Of a stretch of DNA of 64,000 nt, positions 26,734-36,302 are shown one piece after another. The stretch is from Ferrimonas senticii DSM 18821 (GTDB lineage: Bacteria > Pseudomonadota > Gammaproteobacteria > Enterobacterales > Shewanellaceae). The notes beneath the pieces were generated by a model that was not told where the DNA came from, made no database searches, and worked only from the letters and a program-made list of their open reading frames with translations. Where the stretch lies: positions 1-64,000 of the forward strand of contig NZ_AUGM01000011.1 in NCBI RefSeq assembly GCF_000422665.1, written 5' to 3'. The position numbers and the translations under genes were made by a program. Numbering within the stretch: the first letter of the stretch is position 1; every line of letters begins with the position of its first letter.

Positions 26734-28821
26734 TCAAGCTTGGGAGTAGATCTCTCTTCCTGCCAGCCAACGTTCAATAATTGCCGGCACCCGTTCGCGG
26801 TGATGGCTCATTAGGTGCGCTGCTAACCGCTGTACCTGCGGGATTAATGCGGCATCGCGTACCAGATCGGCGATTTTCATCTCGGCCAAACCGGTTTGGC
26901 GGGTGCCCAAAACTTCGCCGGGACCGCGAATTTCCAAGTCGCGTTGAGCAATCAAAAAGCCGTCGTTGCTTTGTCGAAGTACGCCCAAGCGCGCTTGGGC
27001 GGTTTTTGATAGCGGCGCGTGGTACAGCAATACGCAGTGGCTGGCGACGCTGCCACGACCAACCCGGCCACGCAGCTGATGCAACTGGGCGAGGCCAAGA
27101 CGCTCGGGGTTTTCGATGATCATCAAGCTGGAGTTGGGCACATCGACGCCGACCTCAATCACCGTGGTTGCCACCAATAGATGCAGTTCGCCCGCTTTAA
27201 AGCGCTGCATCACCTGCTGTTTGTCATCGGCTTTCATGCGGCCATGGACCAAACCGATTTTTAGCTCGGGCAAGCGCTCGGTTAGCTCAGTGGCAGTGTC
27301 TTCCGCCGCTTGGCACTGCAGCACTTCCGATTCGTCGATCAAGGTGCATACCCAGTAGGCCTGTCGACCTTCAACGCAGGCTTGGCGAACCCGTTCGATC
27401 ACTTCATCACGACGATTATCGCCGATGGCAACGGTGGTAATTGGCGTCCGTCCCGGTGGCAGTTCATCGATAACCGAAACATCCAGATCGGCGTAGGCGG
27501 TCATCGCCAAGGTGCGCGGGATCGGCGTGGCGGTCATGATTAACTGGTGCGGGTAGCGACCATCCTTGTGGCCTTTTTCGCGCAGCTCTAACCGCTGATG
27601 AACCCCAAAGCGATGTTGTTCGTCGACGATCGCTAAAGTTAGGTGAGCAAACTGCACCTGCGCTTGGAAGATGGCGTGAGTGCCGACCACCATCTGGGCG
27701 CTGCCATCGGCAATGGCGGCCAAGGTGGCCTCGCGGGCTTTGCCTTTGAGCTTACCGGCCAGCCATGCCACTTCAATGCCGAGGGGCTTGAGCCAGTTAC
27801 CAAAGGCGATGGCGTGTTGTTCGGCGAGGATTTCGGTTGGCGCCATCAGCGCCACTTGCTGGCCTTGGCCGATGGCAGTTAGGGCGGCGAGGGCGGCCAC
27901 TAGGGTTTTACCGGAGCCCACATCTCCTTGCACCAAGCGCATCATCGGCTCGGCTTGCGCTAAATCGGCGCGGATCTCTTTGATCACCCGTTGCTGGGCG
28001 CCGGTGGGGGTAAACGGCAGTTGGCTTAAGAAGCGTTGTTCCAGCTCGGTATTGATGGTCAATGGCCACGCTTGGGTGCCGCCGGTTTGCTGGCGCAATT
28101 GCAGCATCGACAGGTTCTGGGCCAGCAACTCCTCCAACACTAAGCGTTGCTGGGCTGGATGTTGGCCATCCAGCAGCAGTTGCTGATCGGCGTCGGGATC
28201 GGGGCGATGGACGTAGCGGATGGCCTCGGTTAGCGAGATCTGGTGTGGGTATAACCCTTCCGGTAGCAGCTCTGGCAATTGATGATATTGCAGCAGTTTC
28301 AGCGCTTCCTCGCTGAGTTTGCGCAGTCCCGCTTGCTTTAAACCTTCGGTGCTAGGGTAGATCGGCGTTAGCGCGTCTTCCAGCAGCGGGTGGGTGCTGT
28401 CGCCGAGGATATGGTATTCCGGATGGATGATCTCGGCGCTGCGCATGCCGGCGCGGATCTCGCCAAAGGCGCGCACGCGTGCACCGACTTTAAAGCCATC
28501 TTTCTGAGCGGTGGCAAAGTTGAAGAAGCGCAGAGTGATGGTGCCACTGTCCTCTACCAGTTTGACCGTCAGCATTCGCTTGCGGCCATAGCTGATGCTG
28601 GCTTCGACCACTTCGCCTTCGACGGTGGCGTGTTGGCCGGGCAACACTGCGGCCACTGGCCACAGGCGGGTGCGATCTTCGTAACGCAGCGGCAAATGCA
28701 ACAGCAGATCTTGGACGGTGCTGATCCCAAGTCGTGCCAGTTTTTCGGCTAATTTATCGCCCACCCCTTTGAGGGAGGTTACTGGTAATTCACGAAGTAC
28801 ATCGCCGCCGCAGCTGTTCAC
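26734..28821 (-). CDS. recG: ATP-dependent DNA helicase RecG
   Basis: A 695-residue branch-migration helicase that reverses stalled forks and processes recombination intermediates. The N-terminal wedge domain (OB fold) precedes two RecA-like domains with Walker A GDVGSGKT, DEQH box (IVDEQHRFG) and TATPIPRT, then the late QLRGRVGRG helicase motif. The start codon is GTG at 28821; there is no in-frame ATG nearby, and MNSCGGDVLRELPVTSLKGVG aligns with the E. coli N terminus. The gmk-rpoZ-spoT-trmH-recG order of E. coli is kept, with an acyl-CoA synthetase and ridA inserted. Confidence 0.96.
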   Translation of the reverse strand: MNSCGGDVLRELPVTSLKGVGDKLAEKLARLGISTVQDLLLHLPLRYEDRTRLWPVAAVLPGQHATVEGEVVEASISYGRKRMLTVKLVEDSGTITLRFFNFATAQKDGFKVGARVRAFGEIRAGMRSAEIIHPEYHILGDSTHPLLEDALTPIYPSTEGLKQAGLRKLSEEALKLLQYHQLPELLPEGLYPHQISLTEAIRYVHRPDPDADQQLLLDGQHPAQQRLVLEELLAQNLSMLQLRQQTGGTQAWPLTINTELEQRFLSQLPFTPTGAQQRVIKEIRADLAQAEPMMRLVQGDVGSGKTLVAALAALTAIGQGQQVALMAPTEILAEQHAIAFGNWLKPLGIEVAWLAGKLKGKAREATLAAIADGSAQMVVGTHAIFQAQVQFAHLTLAIVDEQHRFGVHQRLELREKGHKDGRYPHQLIMTATPIPRTLAMTAYADLDVSVIDELPPGRTPITTVAIGDNRRDEVIERVRQACVEGRQAYWVCTLIDESEVLQCQAAEDTATELTERLPELKIGLVHGRMKADDKQQVMQRFKAGELHLLVATTVIEVGVDVPNSSLMIIENPERLGLAQLHQLRGRVGRGSVASHCVLLYHAPLSKTAQARLGVLRQSNDGFLIAQRDLEIRGPGEVLGTRQTGLAEMKIADLVRDAALIPQVQRLAAHLMSHHRERVPAIIERWLAGREIYSQA

Positions 28822-28913
28822 ATCGGACTCATAGATACTGTTTATTTATCCAGATGTTATCACTGCCGGCGGCGAAGGCCAACGCTGTTAGCGAATCGTC
28901 CTAATGAGGAATA

Positions 28914-30560
28914 TCACTGCCAGATGATCTGTTCTTTACGAATGTCGCCGATCATCTCGTTAAAGCGCTCCTCAAGCACATGACGTTTGATCTTCAACGT
29001 TGGGGTCAATACGTCGTTCTCTACCGTCCACGGTTCTTTGGTTAGCAGGGCGCCGCCTAAGGTGGCGTGACTTTCCATCAAGGTATTGATCTGGCTGATG
29101 GTCTCTTTCAGTGCGGTTTCGACTTCAGCGCGATCCATCATTTGCGCGCTTTCGGTTAATTGCAGCAGGGCCACCGGGTAAGGCTGGCCGGAGCCAATCA
29201 CGCAAGACAATTCAATCAGCGGATTTTGCGCCAACTTGGCTTCAATTGGCACTGGAGCGACGAACTTGCCTTTAGCGGTTTTAAAGTTGTCTTTGATGCG
29301 GCCGGTGATGGTCATGTAGCCATCGGCATCGATGTGGCCCTGATCGCCGGTGCGGAAGAAGCCATCTTCATCGAACACTTCGGCGGTGGCGGCGTCGTTT
29401 TGGTAGTAGCCGCTAAACAGCGCCGGGCTTTTAAACAGCAGTTCGTTGTTGTCGCCCAGTTTTAGCTCGCAGTTCATCGGCGCGCGGCCAACGCTGCCGA
29501 TCTTGTCGCTGCGAAACGGAATACCAATGGTGCCGAGCGCGGCGGTTTCGGTCATCCCCCAGGCTTCGGAGATATTCATGCCAACGGTTTGATACCAGCG
29601 CAGCAGCGCCGGTGCCACAGGCGCAGAGCCACAGCCGAGCATTCGGGCGTGGTTTAAGCCCAGACCGTCACGGATCTTTTTGGCGACAATGCCTTTGATG
29701 ATCGGCAGTTTCAACAGCAGATCCAGCTTGGAGGCGGAGCCGATCTTCTCGATGACTTGGGCGCGGAACAAGGTCCACAGGCGCGGTACCGATAGGAACA
29801 GCGTCGGTTGGCACACCTTAACGTCGTCGACGAAGGTTTGTAGGTTTTCAACAAAGTAGACGGTACCACCACAGGCGGTGGCAGTGCCCTCGATGTAGCT
29901 GCGCTCGGTGATGTGCGCCAGTGGCAGGTAGCTGATCACCCGATCTTCTGGGGTGGCTTGCAGTTCTTGGAGCATGATGTCGACGGCAAAGGCATAGGCA
30001 CCGTACTTAAGCATCGCACCTTTGGGATTACCGGTACTGCCAGAGGTATAGATGATGCTCATCAAGTCGTCTGGCAGCGGGATCTCCAGCTCAATGGGCT
30101 CGGCCATCTGCAGCAGCTGTGACCAGCTGTACTGACATTGCAGCGTTGGATGGTTCATATCGAAGCGCAGCAGATTTTCTGGTACCGCACTGGCAAGCGC
30201 TTGTGGATCGTCAAGCTTGCCTAAGAAGATCGCCTTGGCACCGGAGTGATTAAGCACGTAACGCACGGTTTCGGCGCTGGCGGTAGGGTAGATCGGCACA
30301 CTGATAAAACCGCCAGCTTGCAGCGCCAGATCGGTCAGAAACCATTCGGCACAGTTCTTTGACAGGATGGCGACCTTATCGCCGGCAACCAGCCCCAACT
30401 GTTGCAGTGCCCCAGCCAGCCGCTTTACTTGGTCGTACGCTTCAGCCCAGTTGATATCGTGTAGCTGGCGCTCGCGTGGCTGTCGTAGCCACACTTTTTG
30501 TGGTTGTTGTTCGGCCCAATGGGCGAGATGCTGCAGTGGCAGCAACGGTTGGTTAGACAT
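28914..30560 (-). CDS. AMP-binding long-chain acyl-CoA synthetase-like protein
   Basis: A 548-residue adenylate-forming ligase. The P-loop-like motif YTSGSTGNPKGAML, WGMTETAALGTIG, the GRIKDNFKTAKGKF hinge and a C-terminal lysine (LKIKR) are typical of FadD15/FACS-type enzymes that activate fatty acids with ATP and CoA. Substrate chain length cannot be told. The frame extends upstream to 30650, but I chose the ATG at 30560, which follows a ribosome binding site (GGAACGATAACA) and starts MSNQPLLPLQHLAHWAEQ. It lies between trmH and recG, interrupting the usual gene order, so it is probably an insertion relative to E. coli. Confidence 0.88.
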   Translation of the reverse strand: MSNQPLLPLQHLAHWAEQQPQKVWLRQPRERQLHDINWAEAYDQVKRLAGALQQLGLVAGDKVAILSKNCAEWFLTDLALQAGGFISVPIYPTASAETVRYVLNHSGAKAIFLGKLDDPQALASAVPENLLRFDMNHPTLQCQYSWSQLLQMAEPIELEIPLPDDLMSIIYTSGSTGNPKGAMLKYGAYAFAVDIMLQELQATPEDRVISYLPLAHITERSYIEGTATACGGTVYFVENLQTFVDDVKVCQPTLFLSVPRLWTLFRAQVIEKIGSASKLDLLLKLPIIKGIVAKKIRDGLGLNHARMLGCGSAPVAPALLRWYQTVGMNISEAWGMTETAALGTIGIPFRSDKIGSVGRAPMNCELKLGDNNELLFKSPALFSGYYQNDAATAEVFDEDGFFRTGDQGHIDADGYMTITGRIKDNFKTAKGKFVAPVPIEAKLAQNPLIELSCVIGSGQPYPVALLQLTESAQMMDRAEVETALKETISQINTLMESHATLGGALLTKEPWTVENDVLTPTLKIKRHVLEERFNEMIGDIRKEQIIWQ

Positions 30561-30760
30561 TGTTATCGTTCCTTTTTTGTTAGAAGTATCCCCTAGCTTC
30601 CGGCTAGATAGGCAGTTAAAACCGGTCGAACCAGTGGCAACTGACTTCAACGCGCATGACTACCACTCTGTTATTACTAGCGTTTTTCAATATAAAAGGC
30701 GAACGATTGGTGATGTTTTGTACAGCTAATGCGGTGGTGGATGATACAGAACAATAATCT

Positions 30761-31453
30761 TCAGCTGACCGAACGCAACTGCATTGCTTGCCACCAGGAT
30801 TCCGGTGCCTCGATTTGGCCATCGGCATCGATGCGCGGGTAGGGCAGTTTTTTACGGCGGCACAATTTGGTGAAGATTGGGTGGCCGCCCTCGAACAGGA
30901 TCCGTTGGGCGCGGGCGTCATCGATGGTGCGGGTGCCATACAAGCCGGCTTGTTGCCGTTGGCGCTGAGCTTCATACAAGATCAGCGCCGCCGCCACGGA
31001 TACATTCAGCGATTGCACCATCCCGACCATCGGCACTTGGATCTGTTTATCGGCCAGAGCGAGGGCGCGATCGCTGATGCCATCGCGTTCATTGCCCATC
31101 AGTAGCACCGTTGGTTGGGTATAATCGATGTCGCGAAAATCACAGGCATCGGTGCTTAAGTTGGTGACCACCACCTGCATCCCTTGGCCGCGAAAATGCG
31201 CCACGGCGGCGTCGGTGCTGTGGTGACTGTGCAGATCAACCCATTGACCGGAACCCGAGGCTTTGTGGTTGGAGATCCGCTGGTAGCCATCTTCGGCCCA
31301 AATGGCGTGAACATCGCTGATGCCGACCGCGTCGGCGGTGCGGATCACTGCAGAGAGGTTGTGGGGTTTGTGGATATTTTCCAAACAGACGGTTAAATCG
31401 ATTTGGCGGTTATCCAGCATCGCATTGATGCGAGCGAGGCGTTCTGGGGTCAT
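30761..31453 (-). CDS. trmH: tRNA (guanosine-18-2'-O)-methyltransferase TrmH
   Basis: A 230-residue SPOUT-family methyltransferase that methylates the ribose of G18 in the D loop of tRNA. The three family motifs are visible: NLSAVIRTADAVG (motif 1), LLMGNERDGIS (motif 2) and QVPMVGMVQSLNVSVAAALILYE (motif 3, the knotted SAM-binding region, given here in parts). Its place between spoT and recG is conserved in gammaproteobacteria. The ATG at 31453 is used. Confidence 0.96.
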   Translation of the reverse strand: MTPERLARINAMLDNRQIDLTVCLENIHKPHNLSAVIRTADAVGISDVHAIWAEDGYQRISNHKASGSGQWVDLHSHHSTDAAVAHFRGQGMQVVVTNLSTDACDFRDIDYTQPTVLLMGNERDGISDRALALADKQIQVPMVGMVQSLNVSVAAALILYEAQRQRQQAGLYGTRTIDDARAQRILFEGGHPIFTKLCRRKKLPYPRIDADGQIEAPESWWQAMQLRSVS

Positions 31454-31568
31454 GGCTTATCCTTTGCCACTTGGGGGTTATTCAATCCATTGTCTGGATG
31501 TCGTTTGACCGATTATCGCCGAGATAACAGCGCTGGCGATTGATGTTGGTCATCGACTTGATATGACA

Positions 31569-31588
31569 ATGGGAGCCGCAGCTCCCAT
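31569..31588 (-). terminator. Hairpin downstream of ridA
   Basis: ATGGGAGC/GCTCCCAT perfect 8-bp stem around a CGCA-type loop, about 105 bases past the ridA stop. No long T tract follows, so terminator function is uncertain. Confidence 0.4.
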
Positions 31589-31603
31589 CGTTAATACGCA
31601 AGG

Positions 31604-31688
31604 GTAAATTGCCTCAATCAAGGCATTCAACTTACTGCTAGTGGCTCTACCAGTAAGTTGAATAACGCCGAGTGAGGCAATTTAAACC
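31604..31688. repeat. Dispersed ~85-bp palindromic element, copy 2
   Basis: The most regular copy. Outer arms GCCTCA/TGAGGC and inner arms ATTCAACTTACTG/CAGTAAGTTGAAT form a long hairpin with a CTAGTGGCTCTAC apex. Flanks AAATT/AATTT extend the stem. It starts 4 bases past the ridA stop codon with the TTTAAACC end toward the gene, the same orientation as copies 1 and 3 relative to their upstream genes. Confidence 0.9.
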
Positions 31689-31692
31689 AGTA

Positions 31693-32076
31693 TTACAGCA
31701 CCATCACGCCGTCCATCTCGACCAGCACATCTTTTGGCAGTTGCTTAACGCCAATCGCTGCACGAGCTGGGTATGGCTGCTGGAAGTATTGCGCCATCAC
31801 TTCGTTTACTTTGGCGAAGTTGGCCAGATCCAGCATGTAGATGTTCAGTTTTACGATATCTTGGATGGAACCACCGGCGGCTTCACAGACCGCTTTTAGG
31901 TTCTCAAATACCTGTACTACTTGGCTGTCGAAGTCTTCACCGGCTTTCTCCATGGTTTTTGGATCCAGCGGGATTTGACCAGACAGGTATACGGTATCGC
32001 CCACTTTTACTGCCTGAGAGTAGGTGCCAATTGCCGCTGGGGCGTTGTCGGTGGCGATAATGATCTTTTCTGCCAT
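31693..32076 (-). CDS. ridA: RidA enamine/imine deaminase
   Basis: A 127-residue trimeric enzyme that hydrolyses reactive 2-aminoacrylate-type enamines released by PLP enzymes. The family signature is complete, with the catalytic Arg in [20 protein letters not shown] (near residues 104-124). I chose the ATG at 32076 because earlier in-frame Mets would run into spoT, and family members start MxxKxII. It lies 16 bases downstream of spoT and the two are probably cotranscribed, a common arrangement in Alteromonadales. Confidence 0.94.
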   Translation of the reverse strand: MAEKIIIATDNAPAAIGTYSQAVKVGDTVYLSGQIPLDPKTMEKAGEDFDSQVVQVFENLKAVCEAAGGSIQDIVKLNIYMLDLANFAKVNEVMAQYFQQPYPARAAIGVKQLPKDVLVEMDGVMVL

Positions 32077-32092
32077 TGTTGTTTCCCTCAAG

Positions 32093-34192
32093 TTAGTTGC
32101 GGCCGCGAGAGGCCTTAATAACGTCATCCATCACCCGGATCTTGCGCAGTACGTTGGCCAAATGGACTCGGTCACTGACCGTCAGGGTCATGGTAATCAC
32201 GTAGGTACGGCCATCGCGATCTTCGGTGTAGATGTTATGGATATTGGCGTTGGCTTCAGCAATGACGGTGGTCAACTTGGCCAGCGCACCGGTGTGGTTC
32301 ACCAGTTCAATTCGCAGTTCAGTAAGGTATTCGGCATCGACGTCGTCGGTCCACTCTACCGTTAGGAATTTCTCTGGTTCACTTTCCAGTTGTTTAGCGA
32401 TGTTACGGCAGGTGTCGATGTGAACCACCAGCCCTTTACCGGGGCTAACATGAGCCACTACGTCATCGCCTTCAATCGGACGACAGCATTTGGCAAAGGT
32501 AACCAGCATCCCTTCGGCGCCTTTGATCGGCATCTTGTCGCGACTGCTGGCAACGATTTCTGCTTCACCGCGTAGGCGCTGGGCGACCACTAGGCTCATG
32601 ACATTGCCAAGGCCGATGGCCGACAGCAGTTGCTCCAAACTGTCGTAGTTGGAGGCGTCGATCACCTGTTGCAGCTTATCGGCATCGATATCATCCAAGC
32701 GCAGATCGCCCAAGGCATGGTTGAGCAAGCGGCGGCCCAAGGTGACCGATTCGGTCTGGGCGACGTTTTTCAGCACATGACGGATCTTGGCGCGAGCCTT
32801 GCCGGTGACCGCGAAGTTGAGCCAAGCGGCGTTCGGCCGTGCCCCTGGGGCGGTGATGATTTCGACGGTTTGGCCCGATTCCAACGCTTTTGACAATGGG
32901 TAGGCCTGACGGTTTACTCGCGCACCAACGCATTCGTTGCCGATGTCGGTGTGGACAGCGTAGGCAAAGTCGACCGCCGTGGCACCGGCTGGCAGTTCCA
33001 GGATTCGCCCTTTCGGGCTGAAGACGTAGATCTCGTCCGGGAACATGTCGTTTTTGACGCTTTCGATAAATTCAAATGAGTTACCGGCACTTTGCTGCAG
33101 CTCCATCAGGGTCTGCATCCATTTGCGCACCCGGATCTGGGCGGCGGTGGCGCCATCTTCTTGGTTTTTGTACAGCCAGTGGGCGGCGACGCCGCGATCC
33201 GCCATCTGATCCATCTCTTCGGTGCGAATTTGGATCTCTACCGGTACCTGATGTGGGCCATACAGCGAGGTGTGCAGGCTTTGATAACCGTTGGCTTTAG
33301 GGATCGCGATGTAGTCTTTAAAGCGGCCGTGACGGGGCTTGTAGAGGTTATGCATAGCACCGAGGACGCGATAGCAGGTATCGATATCATCGACGGTGAT
33401 CCGAAACGCGTAGATGTCCATCACGTCTTGGAACTGCAGTTCTTTGCTGACCATCTTTTTGTAGATGGAGAACAGGTTCTTTTCGCGGCCGTAGACGGTG
33501 GCCTTAATAGCGGAATCTTCGAGGCGGCCTTGGATGGCGGCTTCGATGCTGTTCATCAGCTCTTTGCGATTGCCACGGGCGGCAAACACCACCTCTTTCA
33601 GCACGCGATAACGCATCGGGTGCAGGGCGCGGAAACCTAAGTCTTCCAGTTCGTTTTTAACGTTGTGGATGCCAAGGCGGTTAGCCAGTGGCACGTAGAT
33701 TTCCAAAGTTTCGCGGGCAATGCGGCGCATCTTGTCGGGACGTAGCGAGCCCAAGGTGCGCATGTTATGAGTGCGGTCGGCCAGTTTGATCAGGATAACG
33801 CGGATATCCTTGACCATCGCCATCACCATTTTGCGGAAGTTTTCGGCCTGCGCTTCTTCGCGGTCGCGGAACTTCAGCTTATCCAGTTTGGATACGCCTT
33901 CGACCAGTTCAGCAACGGTGTCGCCAAACAGGGTGGCCAAGTCGGCTTTGGTGGTGGGGGTGTCTTCGATCACGTCGTGCAGCAGTGCTGCCATCAACGT
34001 TTCGTGGTCCAAACGCATCTCACCCAGTATACGGGCAACCGCAACTGGGTGAGTAATATAGGGATCGCCACTGGAGCGCATCTGACCGTCGTGGGCATCA
34101 CGGGCAGTGATGTAGGCCAGTGTTAGCTGTTCAACCTGTTGCGGTTCGAGATAACTGGCGGCCAGCTCTTTTAGGCTTTCAAACAGGTACAA
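32093..34192 (-). CDS. spoT: Bifunctional (p)ppGpp synthetase/hydrolase SpoT
   Basis: A 699-residue RelA/SpoT homologue. The N-terminal HD hydrolase domain is intact (His72-Asp73 in LLHDVIEDT), as are the synthetase motif ([20 protein letters not shown]), TGS domain ([20 protein letters not shown]) and C-terminal ACT domain. The start codon is TTG at 34192: AGGAGG lies 6-7 bases upstream and [16 protein letters not shown] matches the E. coli N terminus, so an ATG start is excluded. SpoT balances ppGpp during carbon, iron and fatty acid stress. Upstream is rpoZ, with a perfect 13-bp hairpin in the gap. Confidence 0.97.
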   Translation of the reverse strand: MYLFESLKELAASYLEPQQVEQLTLAYITARDAHDGQMRSSGDPYITHPVAVARILGEMRLDHETLMAALLHDVIEDTPTTKADLATLFGDTVAELVEGVSKLDKLKFRDREEAQAENFRKMVMAMVKDIRVILIKLADRTHNMRTLGSLRPDKMRRIARETLEIYVPLANRLGIHNVKNELEDLGFRALHPMRYRVLKEVVFAARGNRKELMNSIEAAIQGRLEDSAIKATVYGREKNLFSIYKKMVSKELQFQDVMDIYAFRITVDDIDTCYRVLGAMHNLYKPRHGRFKDYIAIPKANGYQSLHTSLYGPHQVPVEIQIRTEEMDQMADRGVAAHWLYKNQEDGATAAQIRVRKWMQTLMELQQSAGNSFEFIESVKNDMFPDEIYVFSPKGRILELPAGATAVDFAYAVHTDIGNECVGARVNRQAYPLSKALESGQTVEIITAPGARPNAAWLNFAVTGKARAKIRHVLKNVAQTESVTLGRRLLNHALGDLRLDDIDADKLQQVIDASNYDSLEQLLSAIGLGNVMSLVVAQRLRGEAEIVASSRDKMPIKGAEGMLVTFAKCCRPIEGDDVVAHVSPGKGLVVHIDTCRNIAKQLESEPEKFLTVEWTDDVDAEYLTELRIELVNHTGALAKLTTVIAEANANIHNIYTEDRDGRTYVITMTLTVSDRVHLANVLRKIRVMDDVIKASRGRN

Positions 34193-34212
34193 CAGCGACC
34201 TCCTGAGGAAAC

Positions 34213-34241
34213 GTAACAGCCTGCCAATGGCAGGCTGTTAC
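34213..34241. repeat. Perfect 13-bp hairpin between rpoZ and spoT
   Basis: GTAACAGCCTGCC/GGCAGGCTGTTAC around a three-base loop. There is no T tract, and it ends about 8 bases before the spoT ribosome binding site, so it could protect the rpoZ end or tune spoT translation rather than terminate. Confidence 0.8.
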
Positions 34242-34248
34242 CGAGCAA

Positions 34249-34527
34249 TTACAGAGTGCGACCTTCAGCGATGGCAGCTACTGCAGCCAGCTCAGCGGCT
34301 TCTTTTTCGCGCTCAGCTTGACGCTCTTGTTCGTCCAGAGTGCTGGAGGTGATCAGGCCCAGTTCGATTTCGCGCAGAGCGATAACGGTGGACTTGTCGT
34401 TTTCCTCTTCCACCAGTGCTTCTTTGCCCTGAACGGACAACTGGCGGGCGCGGCGCGCTGCAACCAGGATTAGGTCAAAACGGTTGCCGATTTGGTTTAC
34501 GGCGTCTTCTACAGTAACCCGTGCCAT
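34249..34527 (-). CDS. rpoZ: RNA polymerase omega subunit
   Basis: A 92-residue omega subunit with the conserved [10 protein letters not shown]...[16 protein letters not shown] core that clamps the beta' subunit, and an acidic C terminus. In E. coli omega is also part of a ppGpp binding site of RNA polymerase, which fits its place beside spoT. Starts with ATG at 34527 after GGAGTTCCTC-type spacing. Cotranscription with gmk is likely. Confidence 0.97.
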   Translation of the reverse strand: MARVTVEDAVNQIGNRFDLILVAARRARQLSVQGKEALVEEENDKSTVIALREIELGLITSSTLDEQERQAEREKEAAELAAVAAIAEGRTL

Positions 34528-34588
34528 TACGAGGAACTCCTGTGTCTAAACGATTAAAAAAATGACGCAAAAGTGTACTTAAAAAGCG

Positions 34589-35212
34589 TTATCGCGACAA
34601 TAACTCTGCAAGCATATCACTGTGCGCTTCTGCCTGCCTAGCCAGACGGTTACGTTGGCTTTGGACAATGGCCTTCAGTTCGGTCAGGGCAGTATCAAAC
34701 TGCTGATTGACGATGACGTAGTCAAACTCGTCAAAGTGGGACATCTCTGCCACCGCTTCGGCCATGCGACCGGCGATCACCTCTTGGCTGTCTTGGCCGC
34801 GGCCGGTTAGGCGACGTTCCAATTCCGCTTTCGATGGCGGCAGGATAAAGATCCCCACGGCATCGCTCAGCTGCTGTTTTACCTGACGGGCGCCCTGCCA
34901 ATCGATATCGAGGAAAACGTCGATGCCGTTAGCGAGGGTTTGTTCGATGGTCAGTTTCGAGGTGCCATAGAAGTTGCCGAATACTTCGGCGTATTCAAAA
35001 AAGTGGCCCTGCTCGATTTGCGCTTTGAACTGCTCTACCGACAGAAAGTGGTAGTGGACTCCGTCTTGCTCACCTGGGCGCGGGGCGCGGGTGGTCGAAG
35101 ACACCGACACCTGCATGTCCGCAGGTTTATCCTGCAAAAGTGCGCTGATCAGCGACGATTTGCCGGCGCCACTGGGGGCGGCGACGATAAACAAGTTGCC
35201 ACGGCGTGCCAT
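34589..35212 (-). CDS. gmk: Guanylate kinase
   Basis: A 207-residue kinase that converts GMP to GDP. The P-loop [10 protein letters not shown] lies at about residues 12-21, followed by the GMP-binding region ([18 protein letters not shown]) and the lid [11 protein letters not shown]. It is the first gene of the gmk-rpoZ-spoT-ridA group, as in many gammaproteobacteria. The start is ATG at 35212. Confidence 0.97.
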   Translation of the reverse strand: MARRGNLFIVAAPSGAGKSSLISALLQDKPADMQVSVSSTTRAPRPGEQDGVHYHFLSVEQFKAQIEQGHFFEYAEVFGNFYGTSKLTIEQTLANGIDVFLDIDWQGARQVKQQLSDAVGIFILPPSKAELERRLTGRGQDSQEVIAGRMAEAVAEMSHFDEFDYVIVNQQFDTALTELKAIVQSQRNRLARQAEAHSDMLAELLSR

Positions 35213-35408
35213 GATCCGTTCCTGACGTTGTTGGCCTAAGTGTAGGCCAGGCTAAAACTGAACCGCGCCGCCAAGGTGACCTTGCCAGCGCCGGATAAAA
35301 TTAAAGCGCGCAACTTTATCATGAGCCAACCCGATGACCAACTATTGCTGCACTTGCCACGTTAAGTGAGTGGCTAACCGTTGACTGGCGCCTGAATGCC
35401 AGTCGAAT

Positions 35409-35549
35409 TTATGTGCGCTGATTTTTCCGATAACTGTGATTCACATAGATGATTTTGTGTTCGCTTTGATCTGGGTTACATTGAAGTTGTCGAAGCAACA
35501 ACGACAAGCCAATTGGCAGATTAGCTGGTTGTTGAGTTTCTTCATTCAT
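35409..35549 (-). CDS. Candidate 46-residue small protein
   Basis: A possible gene in the 548-base gap between gmk and dps. It has three consecutive ATG codons (35555, 35552, 35549) with GGAG immediately upstream; the third gives 6-base spacing and a 46-residue product. The predicted protein opens MNEETQQPANLPIGLSLLL, contains one Cys and ends in a basic tail. I do not recognise it. Support is the well-placed ribosome binding site and clean frame only; without homologues it could be chance. The upstream side carries a hairpin (35564-35596) that may act as a terminator for either strand. Confidence 0.35.
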   Translation of the reverse strand: MNEETQQPANLPIGLSLLLRQLQCNPDQSEHKIIYVNHSYRKNQRT

Positions 35550-35563
35550 CATCATCTCCGTTT

Positions 35564-35596
35564 AAAAATACCAGCGTGCAGGCTGGTATTTTTTTG
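35564..35596 (+). terminator. Orphan terminator between gmk and dps
   Basis: AAAATACCAGC/GCTGGTATTTT stem with seven T residues on the plus strand. No plus-strand gene precedes it within 350 bases, because gmk is on the opposite strand. Either a short plus-strand RNA ends here or it works in reverse (a shorter T run on the minus strand) ahead of the candidate small gene. The rest of 35213-35760 shows nothing else beyond the dps leader. Confidence 0.8.
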
Positions 35597-35760
35597 TCCA
35601 TCGCAAATTAGCTCAATGCTAAGCCTGTTGTGTCGCAATCGCATTAGTCATATCAAAACTCATTTTAAATCGATTATTGCGATTCAATTGTTGCGTTATC
35701 ATCGGATCCTTGTTGGTTCTACACTCTGTGCTGTCATCAAAACTTAAGCGGAGAATCACC

Positions 35761-36240
35761 ATGGCGACTAACTTGATTGGCTTGGAACAACAAGGGGCAC
35801 AGCAACTGGCAGCCGGCTTAAATCAGCTGTTGGCAAACTACCAAGTGCTGTATATGAACGTGCGTGGTTTTCACTGGAACGTGCGTGGCAGCAACTTCTT
35901 TGAGCTGCACGCCAAGTTTGAAGAGATCTACGATGCGATGCTGATCAAAGTGGATGAGTTGGCCGAACGGATCCTGACTTTGGGCGGCGAACCGCTGCAT
36001 GCGTTCAGCGATTATCTGGCGATCAGCCAAATTGAAGAGGCTAAAAACCTTGCCGACGGCACTCTGGCGATCGATAAGATCCTGGCTGCCTATCAGTTGC
36101 TGCTGCAGCAACAGCGCCAATTGATGGCCGCAGCCGGTGATTTGGGCGATGAAGGCACCGCCGCGCTGTTGAGCGATTACGTGTCGCAGCAAGAGAAAGA
36201 GGTGTGGATGCTGGCCGCTTACCAAGGCCGCCGCGCTTAA
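35761..36240 (+). CDS. dps: Dps family DNA-binding ferritin-like protein
   Basis: A 159-residue miniferritin that stores iron, using hydrogen peroxide as oxidant, and protects DNA. The ferroxidase signature FHWNVRG..F..LHAKFEEIYD is present near residues 39-59, with a second-site Asp/Glu about 12 residues further. No long basic N-terminal tail is seen, so DNA binding is uncertain. I chose the ATG at 35761 with GGAG 8 bases upstream; earlier frames are not conserved. A convergent terminator at 36259-36293 follows. Confidence 0.93.
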   Translation: MATNLIGLEQQGAQQLAAGLNQLLANYQVLYMNVRGFHWNVRGSNFFELHAKFEEIYDAMLIKVDELAERILTLGGEPLHAFSDYLAISQIEEAKNLADGTLAIDKILAAYQLLLQQQRQLMAAAGDLGDEGTAALLSDYVSQQEKEVWMLAAYQGRRA

Positions 36241-36258
36241 GCGTCAACACCTCCTAAT

Positions 36259-36293
36259 AACAACGCCGAACGATGCTGTCGTTCGGCGTTGTT
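36259..36293. terminator. Hairpin between convergent dps and rmuC
   Basis: AACAACGCCGAACGA/TCGTTCGGCGTTGTT near-perfect 15-bp stem around a short loop. It lacks a long T tract on either side but separates two convergent genes, so a bidirectional terminator is likely. Confidence 0.65.
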
Positions 36294-36302
36294 GCAATTG
36301 CG

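Noticed and set aside
35436-35747. 103-codon plus-strand open frame upstream of dps
   Set aside because: It runs through a strong terminator hairpin and overlaps the dps leader; the product is unlike any protein family.
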